Source: Lampris incognitus
Taxonomy: Eukaryota > Chordata > Actinopteri > Lampriformes > Lampridae
Length of the DNA: 64,000 nucleotides
NCBI RefSeq assembly: GCF_029633865.1
Contig: NC_079219.1
Coordinates: 52,475,121 to 52,539,120, forward strand
Reading direction: 5' to 3'
The notes below the pieces were generated by a model that was given only the letters and a program-made list of their open reading frames with translations, did no database searches and was not told the DNA's origin. This document shows, one piece after another, positions 46,166 to 58,385 of this stretch. Made by a program: the position numbers and the translations under genes. Position 1 is the first letter of the stretch; each line of letters starts with the position of its first letter.

Positions 46166-49100
46166 AAATTGATTGGTTAATTAATGAAATGCATCCATTA
46201 TCCACTGCAGGGCAACTGAATTGCAGCAAGCAGACTCAAAACAGTACGAGGATGCAGATTTGTACGGGATGTGACAAAAAGATGATATTACAACACTTCT
46301 TCTACCAAGTGACCAGCGGGCACGGGTAGAAGAACCTGAAATAGCGTCCTCTCTGTCTCAGTCATGAACAGACAAAGCAACAGAATCCAACACAGGGATC
46401 TTATCATCCTAAGGAGAATAAAGCACAACACAGGTTTACAAGTTGGAGCCTCATTCACAGCAAACAGACATGCTAGCAAGAGGTGGATGTGTCCTAGCTA
46501 GCTAGGCTGCTTCTTTTTTTCGCGTCAATTTCTGCGTAACTTTGAGCATAATGGAGCGTTCCTACGTCACGCTGTATACATCTTCCCTGACATTTCGGTT
46601 GGTGTCGTTCTCTGTGTGTGGAGCTTAAGGTGAGGGAACCCCCAGCAATGCCCACCAGCCCGTGATACTCATTAACGTCCCATCATGGTTTGTGTTAATA
46701 AAAAGAAAAAAAACTCTGAGTTTAATTGCCGTTAAATATAATGATATTAGATCTAATGTTCACGTGTTCGGCTCCATCCATCAGCGGCTCATTATTCAAA
46801 CTGGATGGGTTTAATCAGATAGAGAAGGAAGTCTCGTCTCTCTTGTCTCTAATTACCTGCTCCACTTCATCATTTAATCTCACTAACGCGACACTTCATA
46901 TTCGCCAAAGCCTCAAGTTGACAGTGTTTGTCTGAGCCGAGCTAAACGTCGACAATAAACCATTTCTCCTAATGTGTGCCGATGTAATTATTTGTTTGCA
47001 TGTACTTTATGGTGAGTTTATTCAACAGCTGATCTAAAAAAAAACGCCATCTTGTCGGTCCCCGTGTGTCGAGCATCTGTATTCTGTCCAACCCGTGACT
47101 TTTGGTACTGTTGGTTGTTTTGTTTGTTTGTTTAAGCAGAGTAAATAGTTGAAGAATCAACATTAAAACAGCTTAGGGTAAATAAAGCTGTTATCATTGT
47201 TTATTGTGTTGCATTAAACTCTGAATTTGAATATCCACAGATATGTGGTATCACAGACAGAATGGCGTGAAATGAAGAGTGAGCAGTATTAATCTATTTA
47301 GATGGATGGATAGATAGATAGATTATTAGTATAAAACAACTGAACTTGTGGTAAATAAGTGTTCTACTGCAAGTTCTAGACTGTACCTGTGTGGTTAGGT
47401 GTAAATACAGTAGAAAAACACTGTTTGAGAGGCGATATCTTGAGTTATCATCTGGTTTTTGCATGTGTGTGCTTTGACGTCGGCCACCTAATCATAAAGT
47501 ATTGGAGGTATTAAAACACAATTACCTGCCGCTCCACTAAAGGCCTCTCAGTGCTGCTCCATCCTGCATTGTAATTCAGTCTGAGCGGCAAACCGAATAT
47601 AAAAGCAGCTGTTATGAGCGGCATGCTAGTCAGGATGCTTCCCGTATAGGAGTGTGGGAGGATCATGGGTAATACTGTGTTAATTTACGAGCCCTCTCTA
47701 AACGCCATAAATCAGGTATCTTCAAACGCCTCGTCACCGGGGCTGCCGTCGCACAACGGTACCTGGTTACACCACAGACGAAGTGGGTGAAAAATCAATC
47801 AGCTATTCGCCGTATGACTCAGAAACACTCCAGACGGTGTTACTACGGCACGTCAGTACTAAAGCCAAGGCATGGCATTAGCGGGAGGTGATGATTTAGT
47901 CGAGGCCGGTGTCAATCTTTATTTTTTCCAACTTTAAGATGGTGACTTATCTGTCCTCAGGCCCAACACGTATATATATGGTGGTTTACTGACATGGATG
48001 ATGACACGATGGTCATGATGTAGAAGTAGGGAATTCGAGAAAATATTGTGAACCGGACTTGTTCGAGCTCTCCAGGTCTCCCAGTCACCAACTGTTATGC
48101 GACCATTTTATGCGATGACTGCGGGCGTCTTCCCCTCGCAGAGCTGTGGATGGATGCTTCAGTGGAACAGACTCGTTTTGCATGGTGGAGGGGAAGAGAA
48201 AATCTGATTAAACAATTAGTGTCAATTAGCCCCAACCAGATCATTCTACAAACAATTGGTCTCTAGTGCCCGGCTTAATTACAGGCGACTTTCAGCTCCT
48301 TATCACCAGCCACGTCGCCTGTGATTCATGTCCGACTCACGCCTGTCCCTCAAGCACCATCAATTATCCCCCCAGTAAACAAATCAGCCAGGAAAAAAAA
48401 AAGAAAAGGACAAGAAAAACAGCACCGGGTCCCAGGCCTGATTAGCATACCTCTATATATGCATGTCTGCTGCAGAGCAACCACAAGGGATCGAACAAGC
48501 ACTCTGATGAGATGAGATGTGTTCTGATAGAAATGATAGACATGATGAACGAGCTCAACAACGGGCTTTTATAATGGTCAAATTCTGCAGTACTTTTATG
48601 TTGGGCTACATAATACTGACAAAATCAGATATCGCGATATTTTTTGACTGAATACCTCGATATTGATGATGTGATGATATTTAGTGGATGGCTATTGGTG
48701 TTTTGATAGTTACACAGCAGAAAATGTTGATAAACGATTATTAGTGATGTGGATATGATGACAGTTATTGTTCATTTCACTAAAACAGTCGTATAGGCTC
48801 AGAAAATTGTCTCACTTCTTCCTGCAATACAGCCTTTAAAGTTACTATTCGCAGTCAATGCACACAGGGGCTGTCCGCCCCACCTCTGCTGTCGTTTCGG
48901 TCAGACTTCAGAAGCGTTGTTGGCTTTATTACTTGCGAATGAGAAAACCAGCCGGTGCCGCATCACCTTCACTTGATTTTTGAGGCTTTCGGTTTTCTCC
49001 ATTTCTCAAACAAACACACCTGATGGAGAGACGCATCTTGTTTGCCAGGTCTTGTGTTGTCAGCGGAGTGCTAGTGCTCTCCCAGTTCGCCACATGGTCA

Positions 49101-49452
49101 TGGAGCCGCACACCATTACGGACTGTACCTTTAACATCAGGGAATGACAGCATTTAAGTTATATCATAATATAACAATCCACATCCCACACGATATCTGG
49201 ACTCATGTAATATCATTGTCATAGCCACATATTACCCGGCTCTAGGCTGCATTACACTATAAGAGGTGAGAATGTGCTTTTGTATTTTTTATTATTTTGT
49301 TTTCCAAAATTACTTTTGGAACAGTTTCGCCTTCACTTGGAAGGAAAAGTGGAGATCGAAAGGATGGATGAGAGAGGGAAAGTCGTGCAATTTGGAGGCA
49401 TAATTTGACCCTAGAATACTGTGTTTATGACGGAGCCAGCATGGAACATATT
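46166..49452. promoter_or_regulatory. Noncoding; candidate conserved elements 46690-46940, 47500-47640, 48170-48330
   Basis: 46690-46940 carries 'gagtttaattgccgtt', 'ggctcattattcaaac', 'gtctctaattacctgc' and 'catcatttaatctc'. 48190-48290 has two caattag words, 'aacaattggtctc' and 'cttaattacaggcg'. Between and beyond, nothing specific: short (GATA) at 47303-47322, and 48500-49440 unremarkable. Confidence 0.35.
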
Positions 49453-49792
49453 GGGCGGCACGGTGGCCCAGCGCGGTTGCCTCACAGCAAGAAGGTCCTG
49501 GGTTCGAACCCCGGGGTAGTCCAACCTTGGGGGTCGGCCTCTGTGTGGAGTTTGCATGTTCTCCCCGTGTCTGTGGTGGGTTTCCTCCGGGTGCTCCAGT
49601 TTCCCCCACCATCAAAAAGACATTTATGTTAGGGTTAATACTCCTGTTTGTGCCCCTGAACGAGGCATGGCAAGACGAACTGGAGTTGGTCCCCGGGCGC
49701 TGCACACCGGCTGCCCCCTGCTCCTAGCTACACAGCTAGGAAAGCTTAAATGCAGAGTATGAATTTCCCTACAGGGATCAATGAAATATCTT
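49453..49792 (+). repeat. tRNA-derived SINE family C, full-length copy
   Basis: The head 'gggcggcacggtggcccagc', the intact B box 'gggttcgaacccc' (near 49500), the body, and the tail 'ccctacagggatcaatgaaa'. It lacks a few bases after the A box compared with the copy at 24417. Its B box is the best preserved of the family here. Confidence 0.85.
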
Positions 49793-50371
49793 GAAATAAT
49801 AATAATTTAAAAAAATCAAATACTGAAGAGACAGCCATGATGAAAACGACAGGAAGTTTGCTGATTATGTCAATTTAGATTTGCCAGGATATTCATGTAG
49901 TTATGAGGTTGTGGATTGAGATTTTAACCAAAAACAAACAAACAAACCCCCTGATAGAAAAAAAAGTCGTATCTCGCTGGTTGTAGTACTTTAAAATACC
50001 AGTGTGTAGGATTTAGTGGCATGACCCTTATTTGATTCCGTACACTCATCCTCCCCTTTCCAGGTGTGTAGGAAACCTTCAGGTGCCAGTAGCTACTTCC
50101 AAAATGTCAAGCTTCTCACAACACAGGTGTGGTTAGCCACCCCCAGCTACCACCGCATCCGCTGCGGCGCCACCAAATTCAAGCTGCCACTTCAACGTGA
50201 AAACACTGAAGGCCGTCCATAGAGGCATGTTTGGTTTGTCTGTTCTGGGCTTCTGTGGATACATGGCGGTGCAACATGGGGGGCTCCGTGGAAGAGGACC
50301 CGCTCCCCATGTAGATATGAAGGGCTCATTCTAAGCTAACGAAAACACAACGATTCATAGTTTCAGAAAAT
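49793..50371. other. Noncoding, nothing recognised
   Basis: AT-rich then mixed DNA without repeat or coding signal. Confidence 0.4.
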
Positions 50372-50812
50372 ATAGTTGTTGTTGCCCCCCCACACACACA
50401 CACCTTTTCTCCCCAGTTGCCATCCCAGTCACTGCTCTACCCCTTCTGCCGATCCGGGGAGGGCTGCAGACTGCCACATGCCTCCTCCCATAAATGTGGA
50501 GTCACCAGCTGCTGCTTTTCACCTGACAGTGAGGAGTTTCACCAGGGGGACATAGCGTGTGGGAGGATCACGCTATTACCCCCAGTCCCCCCTCCCCCCT
50601 GAACAGGCGCCCCAACCGACCAGAGGAGATGCTATTGCAGCGACCAGGACACATACCCACATCCGGCTTCCCACCCACAAACACGGCCAATTGTGTCTGT
50701 AGGGACGCCCGACCAAGCCGGAGGTAACACGGAGATTCGAACCGGCGATCCCCGTGTTGGTAGGCAATGGAATAGCCCGCTACGCTACCCAGATGCAAGG
50801 AAACATAGTTAT
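50372..50812 (-). repeat. tRNA-derived SINE family A, copy 5
   Basis: Minus-strand copy, head near 50797, B box 'ggttcgaatc' intact near 50738, tail at the C/CA tract 50384-50402. Imperfect direct repeats (gaaaatatagtt at about 50363-50376 and ggaaacatagtt at 50799) suggest a target duplication. Confidence 0.82.
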
Positions 50813-51454
50813 GAATATTATATTCCACTTCTGCCAATAGAGCCCCCTAAATCTTACACACCGGTCCTTTACGACAAGCTTGCGTAATGGTTACTGTGAA
50901 TACTGCTACACAAATCAGAAGACGTTACGTTGTGTCACCATGGTGTCTCCTCACATAGATTAGTTATTCATGTGATGTCATCCACTGTGTGGTTTAAAGT
51001 GATGACTCGGGGGGGGGGGGGGGGCTCAGGATGTTGGATCACACAAACACAAAGGAGGACGGCACCGAGAGACACAACCAAGAGGTGACATGCGTGGGAT
51101 CATTTTATATTTCATACACAATAATACACATATACGATACACACAGACACACACATTCACATGGACAAACGTGTGTGTGTGGGGGTGGCGACAGCAGGCG
51201 AGATGACATGTTAAATTACCCTGGTGATGTATAGCTTAATGAACCCCTTGTGTTGATCATGCTTCACATTAATCAACAGCCATGAACAGATTCCCTTAAT
51301 TCCTCAATGCTGCCTTGATAAACTGCAATTTCATTTAACCTTGGACAGCAACTTTAATAGCCTCCACAGGACAACTGTCAATACTTCCCTGGGTATACAG
51401 TGATTAAATTGCAAGGCAAGAAGTGTATCCCAGCTTCCTCCTCATGATCATCTG

Positions 51455-51458
<4 letters not shown>
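50813..51458. promoter_or_regulatory. Noncoding; candidate conserved element about 51205-51420
   Basis: A poly-G run lies at 51010-51024 and GT/CA patches near 51130-51185. 51205-51420 is repeat-free with 'gttaaattaccctgg', 'cacattaatcaacagcc' and 'gattaaattgcaagg', resembling a small enhancer. Confidence 0.33.

Positions 51459-51530
<72 letters not shown>
51459..51530. repeat. (CT)36 microsatellite
   Basis: An uninterrupted CT run of about 36 units, the longest pure run in the window. Confidence 0.97.
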
Positions 51531-51533
<3 letters not shown>

Positions 51534-52570
51534 CCATCCTGCCCCCAACCCCTTTACCTCAAACCACCGTTTGTACTTTCAGACTTGCACAGTCTGCATT
51601 TAAACGCCGAGCCGAGTCAAAACAGCTGTTCTGGACCTTATCGTGCTGTAATCTGAATAACCCGCCGATGTCTGTTGTGGTTTTCCTCTGACGTTTCGTC
51701 ATTCTGGGAGAAGAAAAAAAATCTCTTTTATGTGGCGTTGGCACGTTTTATTGAAAAGAGGCAGTAACCAGCGAGACCTGTTGATGCTCACAGACGCAGT
51801 GTAGATGTGTGTCTGTGCTGTAACCTGGTGGGCTCCGTGGTGCTGTTTCATCTGTTTGATGTAAATAATCAACGTATTACACCTACCGCTTGAAAGGTAG
51901 TCTGTGGTTTTATTGGTTTATTGCGTCACATAAAAGTAGAAATTCCGTCCCCGGGAAGAAGTGGCGAGATTTAAAGGGAAATCCGTGCTGAAGCCGGAAG
52001 CGTCCGTCGGCTTTATTTGTCATGTTTGAATCTTGTTGTCTTGCGTGAACCACAGTGGATAGCATAGAAGTAAGATGGTGGCGGTGGGTGACCCGGGCCC
52101 TGTCATAATGATTTTCCGTGATATCCCCCACCCTCATCAATTTGGCATAAATTATAAGCCGTGAGAGGCCTGCTGGCTGATTAAAACCAATTGTCTGGGT
52201 AGGAAAGGACAAGGCAACCTCTTTATTGTATAATAAACTAACTTGATGGAAGAAGACAATCTACCCTCTGGGAAATTGGGCCGACTCTTAATTAAGCTTT
52301 GTGTTTTCTTTGCAGGCTAAGGGGACCGTTTCCATCGTCCCAACGTGCACTTAATGAAACTTTACAGAGTGTGCAACAGACAGAATGAGACAGCAGATAT
52401 GTCTTCCTGCTTGAGATTGTGTGACGAGGAAGCGCCATCACAGTCGAGTGTAATTTGCAAATCTGATTATCTCTAATTATAATCCGATCATAATCGTAAC
52501 CATGTGATCCATCAGTTGCCTGTTTAGTGCATTTTTGTTAATCAAAAACAAACTTTGTTGATGTAAGGTA
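51531..52570. promoter_or_regulatory. Noncoding; candidate conserved element about 52090-52520
   Basis: 52110-52330 has 'catcaatttggcataaatta', 'ggctgattaaaacc', 'ctcttaattaagctttg'. 52455-52500 has 'ctgattatctctaattataa'. 51531-52090 shows nothing firm. Confidence 0.33.
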
Positions 52571-52718
52571 TTTAGAACGAGGGCGGTCTGACAGGACGCG
52601 GAAGTGGGGCAGGCTAGGCTAACTGCTAGCCCATGCAGACCGGCAGTGCTGACAGTCATCCTGGCTGGCGTTCGTTCCCTTGGACAGTGATTTGTTTTTG
52701 TTTTTGTTTAGTTTGGAT

Positions 52719-53936
52719 ATACACTCACTGGCCACTTTATTAGGTACACCTTGCTAGTACCGAGTTGGACCCCCTTTTGCCTTCAGAACTGCCTTAATCC
52801 TTCATGGCATAGATTCAACAAGGTACTGGAAACATTCCTCAGAGAGTTTGGTCCATATTGACATGATAGCATCACGCAGTTGCTGCAGATTTGTCGGCTG
52901 CACATCCATGATGCGAATCTCCTGGTCCACCACATCCCAAAGGATTGAGATCTGGTGACTGTGGAGGCCATTTGAGTACAGTGAACTCATTGTCATGTTC
53001 AAGAAACCAGTCTGAGATGATTCGAGCTTTATGACATGGCGCGTTATCCTGCTGGAAGTAGCCATCAGAAGATGGGAACACTGTGGTCATAAAGGGATGG
53101 ACATGGTCAGCAACAATACTCAGGTAGGCTGTGGCGTTGACACAATGCTCAATTGGTACTAAGGGGCCCAAAGTGTGCCAAGAAAATATCCCCCACACCA
53201 TTACACCACCACCACCAGCCTGAACCGTTGATACAAGGCAGGATGGATCCATGCTTTCATGTTGTTGACGCCAAATTCTGACCCTACCATCCGAATGTCG
53301 CAGCAGAAATCGAGACTCATCAGACCAGGCAACGTTTTTCCAATCTTCTATTGTCCAATTTTGGTGAGCCTGTGTGAATTGTAGCCTCAGTTTCCTGTTC
53401 TTAGCTGACAAGAGTGGCACCCGGTGTGGTCTTCTGCTGCTGTAGCCCATCTGCCTCAAGGTTCGACGTGTTGTGCGTTCAGAGATGCTCTTCTGCATAC
53501 TACCTCGGTTGTAATGAGTGGTTATTTGAGTTACTGTTGCCTTTCTATCAGCTCGAACCAGTCTGGCCATTCTCCTCTGACCTCTGGCATCAACAAGGCA
53601 TTTTCGCCCACAGAACTGCCGCTCACTGGATATTTTCTCTTTTTCGGACCATTCTCTGTAAACCCTAGAGATGGTTGTGCGTGAAAATCCCAGTAGATCA
53701 GCAGTTTCTGAAATGCTCAGACCAGCCCGTCTGGCACCAACAACCATGCCACGTTCAAAGTCACTTAAATCACCTTTCTTCCCCATTCTGATGCTCGGTT
53801 TGAACTGCAGCAGATCGTCTTGACCATGTCTACATGCCTAAATGCATTGAGTGGCTGCCATGTGATTGGCTGATTAGAAATTTGCGTTAACGAGCAGTTG
53901 GACAGGTGTGCCTAATAAAGTGGCCGGTGAGTGTAT
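52719..53936 (-). mobile_element. Tc1/mariner-like transposon (~1.2 kb)
   Basis: Terminal inverted repeats: cactcactggccactttatt at 52722 and its near-perfect inverse (aataaagtggccggtgagtg) ending at 53933, each next to TA. They match for about 30 bases with two differences. The interior carries one transposase frame on the minus strand. The size and TA target are those of a full-length Tc1-type element. It is inserted in the family E repeat. Confidence 0.93.
52754..53786 (-). pseudogene. Tc1-like transposase, frameshifted at the third catalytic residue
   Basis: The ATG at 53786 opens 280+ intact residues: an N-terminal helix-turn-helix (about 8-48, with FSRTTISRVYREW), a second DNA-binding part (about 60-115), and the DDE catalytic core with D156 (AWSDESRF) and D247 (QQDNAPCH). 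After PPQSPDLNP (near 52940) a small deletion shifts the frame just where the third acidic residue belongs. The old frame then ends at 52872. The downstream part (LWDVVDQEI onward) continues in another frame. It meets a TGA, plausibly a decayed CGA, near 52809, and the original end is at 52754. Length would be about 346 residues, normal for the family. Inactive. Confidence 0.9.
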
Positions 53937-54030
53937 GTGTTAGTTAGTATGTGTGTTCTTCTAGTTCTTGTAGTTTTTGGATATGTGTTTTTGTCTTTGT
54001 GTTGCACCGCTGTGGGCTGGGGGGAAATGG

Positions 54031-55321
54031 CACTTCGTTTGACACTTGACAAAGTGTTTCTGATTCCTGGAATTGATCTCTGGACAACCCTTCACTGTTT
54101 GGACCACATTCTTGACTGTTACCCCCTAAATTGAAGGAAGACGTGGTTGTGCGCCACTTAAATGAGTAAATTCAGTTTTGGTGTGTAGCGTTGGCCTCCT
54201 CTTCTGCGGGCTACACAAGTGCAGCTCTCGCTATTGTGCGCTAAGGATGACATAACGAGAAAGGCAAACATTTCCCCGTCCCTTTCCTCTCGTTTGCTTC
54301 CTCCACCCACACTTGAGAGGTGACAGGCATACACATGGACTTCCATTATTACCCGGCGCGGCCAGAATGCCTCGGAGGAGGATAATTGCTGAAACTTGAA
54401 GAGCCGGGGCTAATCCTAAGTACTTCACTTTGTATGACTGCCTCGCCCGCCTGTCTCTTAGACTGCCGCTCACACTGACAAAGTGCGAGGCCGGCCCGAT
54501 GAAAGTCAATAAGGAGACCTCGTGGCCCGCATATGCGGTAGTCAGGCGAGATGGCGGCAAAATGCACTGTTTCGTGTGTTTATCACGCACGTTATAATCT
54601 ATCACCTGAGACAAAACAGCCAAGCGGGCTGGGGAGTACGGAGCATAAGTGGCTCCTACAGTGGCTGTCTGTGATATGCCAGCAAATCATGCATGCCTAC
54701 ATAAACTGTTCGACTCTGCTGTTTTGACCAGACATGACCAAACTTCCTGTCAGAGAGGAGCCGCCACCGCTGCCAACAGAAGCTTTGACTGGAGCAGCGA
54801 CGCAGCAGGAAGAGCGGATGTGAACTCCAAACCACACGGTTGGACAACAAGGCCCGGTTAGTAGATTCGGCTGCTCGCATAATGCTTGCGACGACTGATA
54901 GATGCTAAAAACGATCATTAGCACGCCGTGTCTGACATCTTTGTCTTACAGCCCCCACCACGCCGACACGGACGCCACCTCTGAGACACTCGCTATTTAA
55001 CATACAATTATCTGAATGTTATATGAAGACCAATTACGCTCGAAGCAAATTACCACACGCGGTGGTTTCCAGCGCGTGAGAAAAGTGTCAACGTGACATT
55101 TGGACATGTGGGGAATAAAATAGCGTACGAGGCTGCTGCAGTTTGTCACAGCTAGAACAACAGGCGATGTAACACAAACTTTTGCTCGAGACAGATGCTG
55201 ATAAATCCATCAGCGATAAAATTCTAGGATGAAGTTTTGAATTTGTGTGAGATATTTGTACATCCACCACAATAATGAATAGCAAATCTGTGTAGCAAAG
55301 CTGTTATAACATGTCTATATG
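54031..55321. promoter_or_regulatory. Noncoding; candidate conserved element about 54340-54640
   Basis: 54340-54640 is repeat-free and GC-balanced: 'ccattattacccggcg', 'ggataattgctgaaac', 'ggggctaatcctaag', 'tttatcacgcacg', 'ataatctatcacctgag'. The GGCTAATCC word is a bicoid/Otx-class site. 54650-55320 shows nothing as clear. Confidence 0.38.
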
Positions 55322-55325
55322 TATA

Positions 55326-55369
<44 letters not shown>

Positions 55370-55532
55370 GCACATTTCTATTGAGCCCTACCTTGCTGGT
55401 ATTTAAGTTTAATTTTTGTTAAACTAAAAGTTTGTACACCAACTGGTGAGTAGCTGTGATTTTTTTTATTTCTGAGACAAGATCTTGAAATAGCAATGAA
55501 TGTTTTGTGTGTGTGTGTGTGTGTGTGTGTGT
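55322..55532. repeat. (GT)n(AT)n and (GT)n microsatellites
   Basis: (TG)n followed by (TA)n at 55325-55369, and a second (GT)n at 55507-55532. Confidence 0.93.
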
Positions 55533-56632
55533 CTTTTCCCTTTTTTTTCTTTCTGGCGGCTCTCTCCATTCATTCCCCAAACCAGAGGGTCCCATCCTGC
55601 CAGACAAAGCCAGGAGCAGCTGGCTGATCGATACCCGACAAAAGCTCAGAGGTTAGAGCAGTCAAAAGATTGTTAACTAGCCATTTTATCTGCCAGACAT
55701 TTATATCATTGTTTATGGTCCAGTGCACCCCTTCAGCGCGGGCCATGCTGCACACCTGTGCCTGGAACACTTTCAGGACGGCGCTGCCCCGCTTTGCGCG
55801 ACCCCCCCAAAGAACACCATGACCCTCCCCGAGTCGCACAAACCGCCGCAGAGCTGAGCTGCAAGCGAACGCCGTCGTGCTGAACGAAAGAGGGGAGGAA
55901 AGAATTTTTTTTTTAAATTAATAAAGATATGTGGATGGATGAATAAATAAACCACCGATGTTTACGAGGGCCTGTTTATTTACAAATCCTTGCGGTCTAT
56001 TTATATAATTAATATTCATGCTGCCACAAGTTACAATATTGCCAGCTACAGCAGCCAATTTAAAAGATAAAAGCGTTGCTCAAATTGGCTGACTGGTTGG
56101 TGGTGCGACGGCAGGAAAAAAACAAAAACGGCGGCACGCGCGTGCACGTGTGAGTGTGCGTATGCCGGGGGAGCCGGGCACGTATGTGTGCATTCCTACA
56201 TACGCGTGTTTGTGCACATGCATGCAAGTGTTTGTGTGTGTCTCAACCTGTAACACATGGCTTTACTGCCCCCCACTTTGGCTCATGATGTCTGTGTCCC
56301 TGCAGGCTGGCAGAGGGGAGACCCTCTCTGTGGCTCACCCAGGCGAAGAGGGGCTTCCTGCACATCTTTTGTCGCACCATTTGGGCCCTTGTGTGTCTGC
56401 GGTCCCCCCGGCTCCGGACCCGCTTGGCAACTTACCGTGCAGACAGACATCTGCTCTTTCCTCCCTCCTGGTGAACAAAGATCAACAGCCAGTCAGCCCA
56501 CAACACTGCTGTGCTTATTCCCTATTCACCTCCTCCATCTTTACTTAATACACACCATGCTACGACGACAATGCACCAGGTGAAGATGGTACTGCTGTTT
56601 TGATTTACCCCTAACTACCCTCAAGCCTTCTC
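55533..56632. promoter_or_regulatory. Noncoding; candidate conserved elements 55640-55740 and 55960-56100
   Basis: 'gttaactagccattttatctg', split here as gttaactagcc and attttatctg, and 'tatcattgtttatgg' near 55700; 'ctatttatataattaatatt' and 'cagccaatttaaaagataaa' near 55995-56075. 56150-56550 has a long frame with no domain and alternating CA/TG composition; I do not call it a gene. Confidence 0.33.
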
Positions 56633-56640
56633 TCTATCTC

Positions 56641-56698
<58 letters not shown>

Positions 56699-56700
56699 CA
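56633..56700. repeat. (TATC)n microsatellite
   Basis: About sixteen TATC units. Confidence 0.96.
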
Positions 56701-58145
56701 GCTATCTGTGCACATCTCTAAAATTAAAGGTAAAAACAGGAGCATTAATAGTATTGCATTCTCTGCTCTTGTTCCTACGCTTTCTCTTTAATGATTCAAA
56801 TGTGGGATATTAAATTTACAAATAGATCACAGAGGTCCTCATTTAGAAATGTAACGTAAGCCTCCTAGTTGTAAGTCCACCAGAACAACGCATGGCCATT
56901 ATTTTCCAAAAATGTCTGTGTGACAAAATAAGAGTGGTGTAAAATGCCGCGCTAGTGTATCAGAGGCGCTGTAGTTGCTGCGGTGAGCCACAAGTGAGTC
57001 TCCACCGGTGTGTGTGGAGGAAGGCCTTCTCCACATTGGTCCACATTAAGGTGCATGCGCTGCTCCTCTTCCCCTCGCGTCCTGTAGGCAGCAGCTTCTG
57101 AAACGCACAACGCTGAGCGGGTTTTGTTCGTGCTCAGCGGCCCAGAATAACTCGGTCATTATCGTGGCTGCAGGGGCAGGTCGTGAGTTTGATTTCATGA
57201 TGGTAACACAGCCCATGTGCGCGGGGGAAGAAAGCCTTCAATGGGACATCTGTTCGGGGCGCCGTACAGTTACAGCAACCTGTGCACGCCAGATGAGCCG
57301 GGGTCGAGCCTGCGGGGCCAGAGTTCACCGGCGCCGTGTAACAGAGTGTGTGTGTCTCGCCGTCGTCGGCCACTTAAGGGAAGGTGAACTATCGACGTAA
57401 TCGGACTTTTCGTTAAAATTGTTATACGTGCGTCTTTCTTTGGCAGAAGCGTGCGTGAGTATTACGTCGGTATGGTCGCTAAGTGACGTAACAGAGCCTG
57501 TAGCTTGGTGCTGAAATTTACTTTACGCACAACGTCGTGCGCGCTTATCTCTTCATAAATAAACCACACACCGCTGTCCCGTCAGTCATAGCCGCTCACG
57601 TGAGCCGAGAGGGAAACTTTTATGCACACAACTGTGCGAGTCAGCCGTGACTTTGTGTGTACGTACGTACCTGCGGGGGGGGGGGTTGACGCGGAGGAGC
57701 GGCGTCTCCATCACTCCGCCGGCGCCTCGGCGCCGCGTGCGGCGGCAGCCTGCAGAGAGAGGGAGGCGGCGCGCGGCGGTGGCACGACCGTAACCCCGCG
57801 TTACCGTCCAATAACGTTACGCGCACCTGACCTGTCAGCGGCTCGCGCATGTGCCGCTGCGGCGTTAGCAGCGGGGGCGACGGCGGACGAGCCCGCGAGG
57901 TTCCCGGAAACGACCAGAATACATACCTGCAGTTTATAGCGGCGGTGTGAAACACCCCCCCCCCTTCCTCAGTTCTGCCCCACACTGACGACGCGTTGAC
58001 AGGTTGAACTCTTGGGTCAGTGAAGGACGCAGTAGTGGTCTGACAGCAGGGCAGCCAGGAGAGGGTTCATAAAGACCCGGCATGGAAACCGAACACGGAT
58101 TAAAACCCAACAGGAGCTTGTTGCAGAATTAGTAAAACGTGCTGC
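56701..58145. other. Noncoding; CpG-rich island-like region 57000-57930
   Basis: 57150-57930 is rich in CpG and GC words (for example 'ggcgcctcggcgccgcgtgc') with a poly-G run at 57675-57684. It lies 2-3 kb upstream of the sp8 start and could be a distal CpG island or an upstream noncoding exon region. No coding signal beyond chance frames. Confidence 0.4.
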
Positions 58146-58385
58146 AGTTGGTGCTGCACACACACAACACAGTTGGTGCTGCACACACACAACACAGTTG
58201 GTGCTGCACACACACAATACAGTTGGTGCTGCACACACACAACACAGTTGGTGCTGCACACACACAACACAGTTGGTGCTGCACACACACAATACAGTTG
58301 GTGCTGCACACACACACAATACAGTTGGTGCTGCACACACACAATACAGTTGGTGCTGCACACACACAATACAGTTGGTGCTGTA
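58146..58385. repeat. 25-bp minisatellite, ten units
   Basis: The word agttggtgctg starts at 58146, 58171, 58196, 58221, 58246, 58271, 58296, 58323, 58348 and 58373. The spacing is exactly 25 bp except one 27-bp unit with an extra CA. Units differ only as aacac or aatac. All three frames of the minus strand stay open through it, giving spurious Cys/Val-rich ORFs. Confidence 0.97.

Larger units (their letters stand above)
52571..54030 (+). repeat. Family E repeat split by a Tc1-like insertion
   Basis: The left piece (52577-52718) matches 23128-23265 through 'gacaggacgcggaag', 'ctggctggcgttcgttccct' and 'tagtttggata'. The right piece (53936-54025) resumes with 'tatgtgt...gttcttgtagtttttgg' and 'gttgcaccgctgtgggctgg', matching 23265-23355. 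The copy at 23.1-23.4 kb is therefore the uninterrupted reference. Confidence 0.8.

Noticed and set aside
56150..56583. Overlapping plus-strand frames of 108-132 codons
   Set aside because: Two overlapping frames of similar length, no recognisable family and no splice context.
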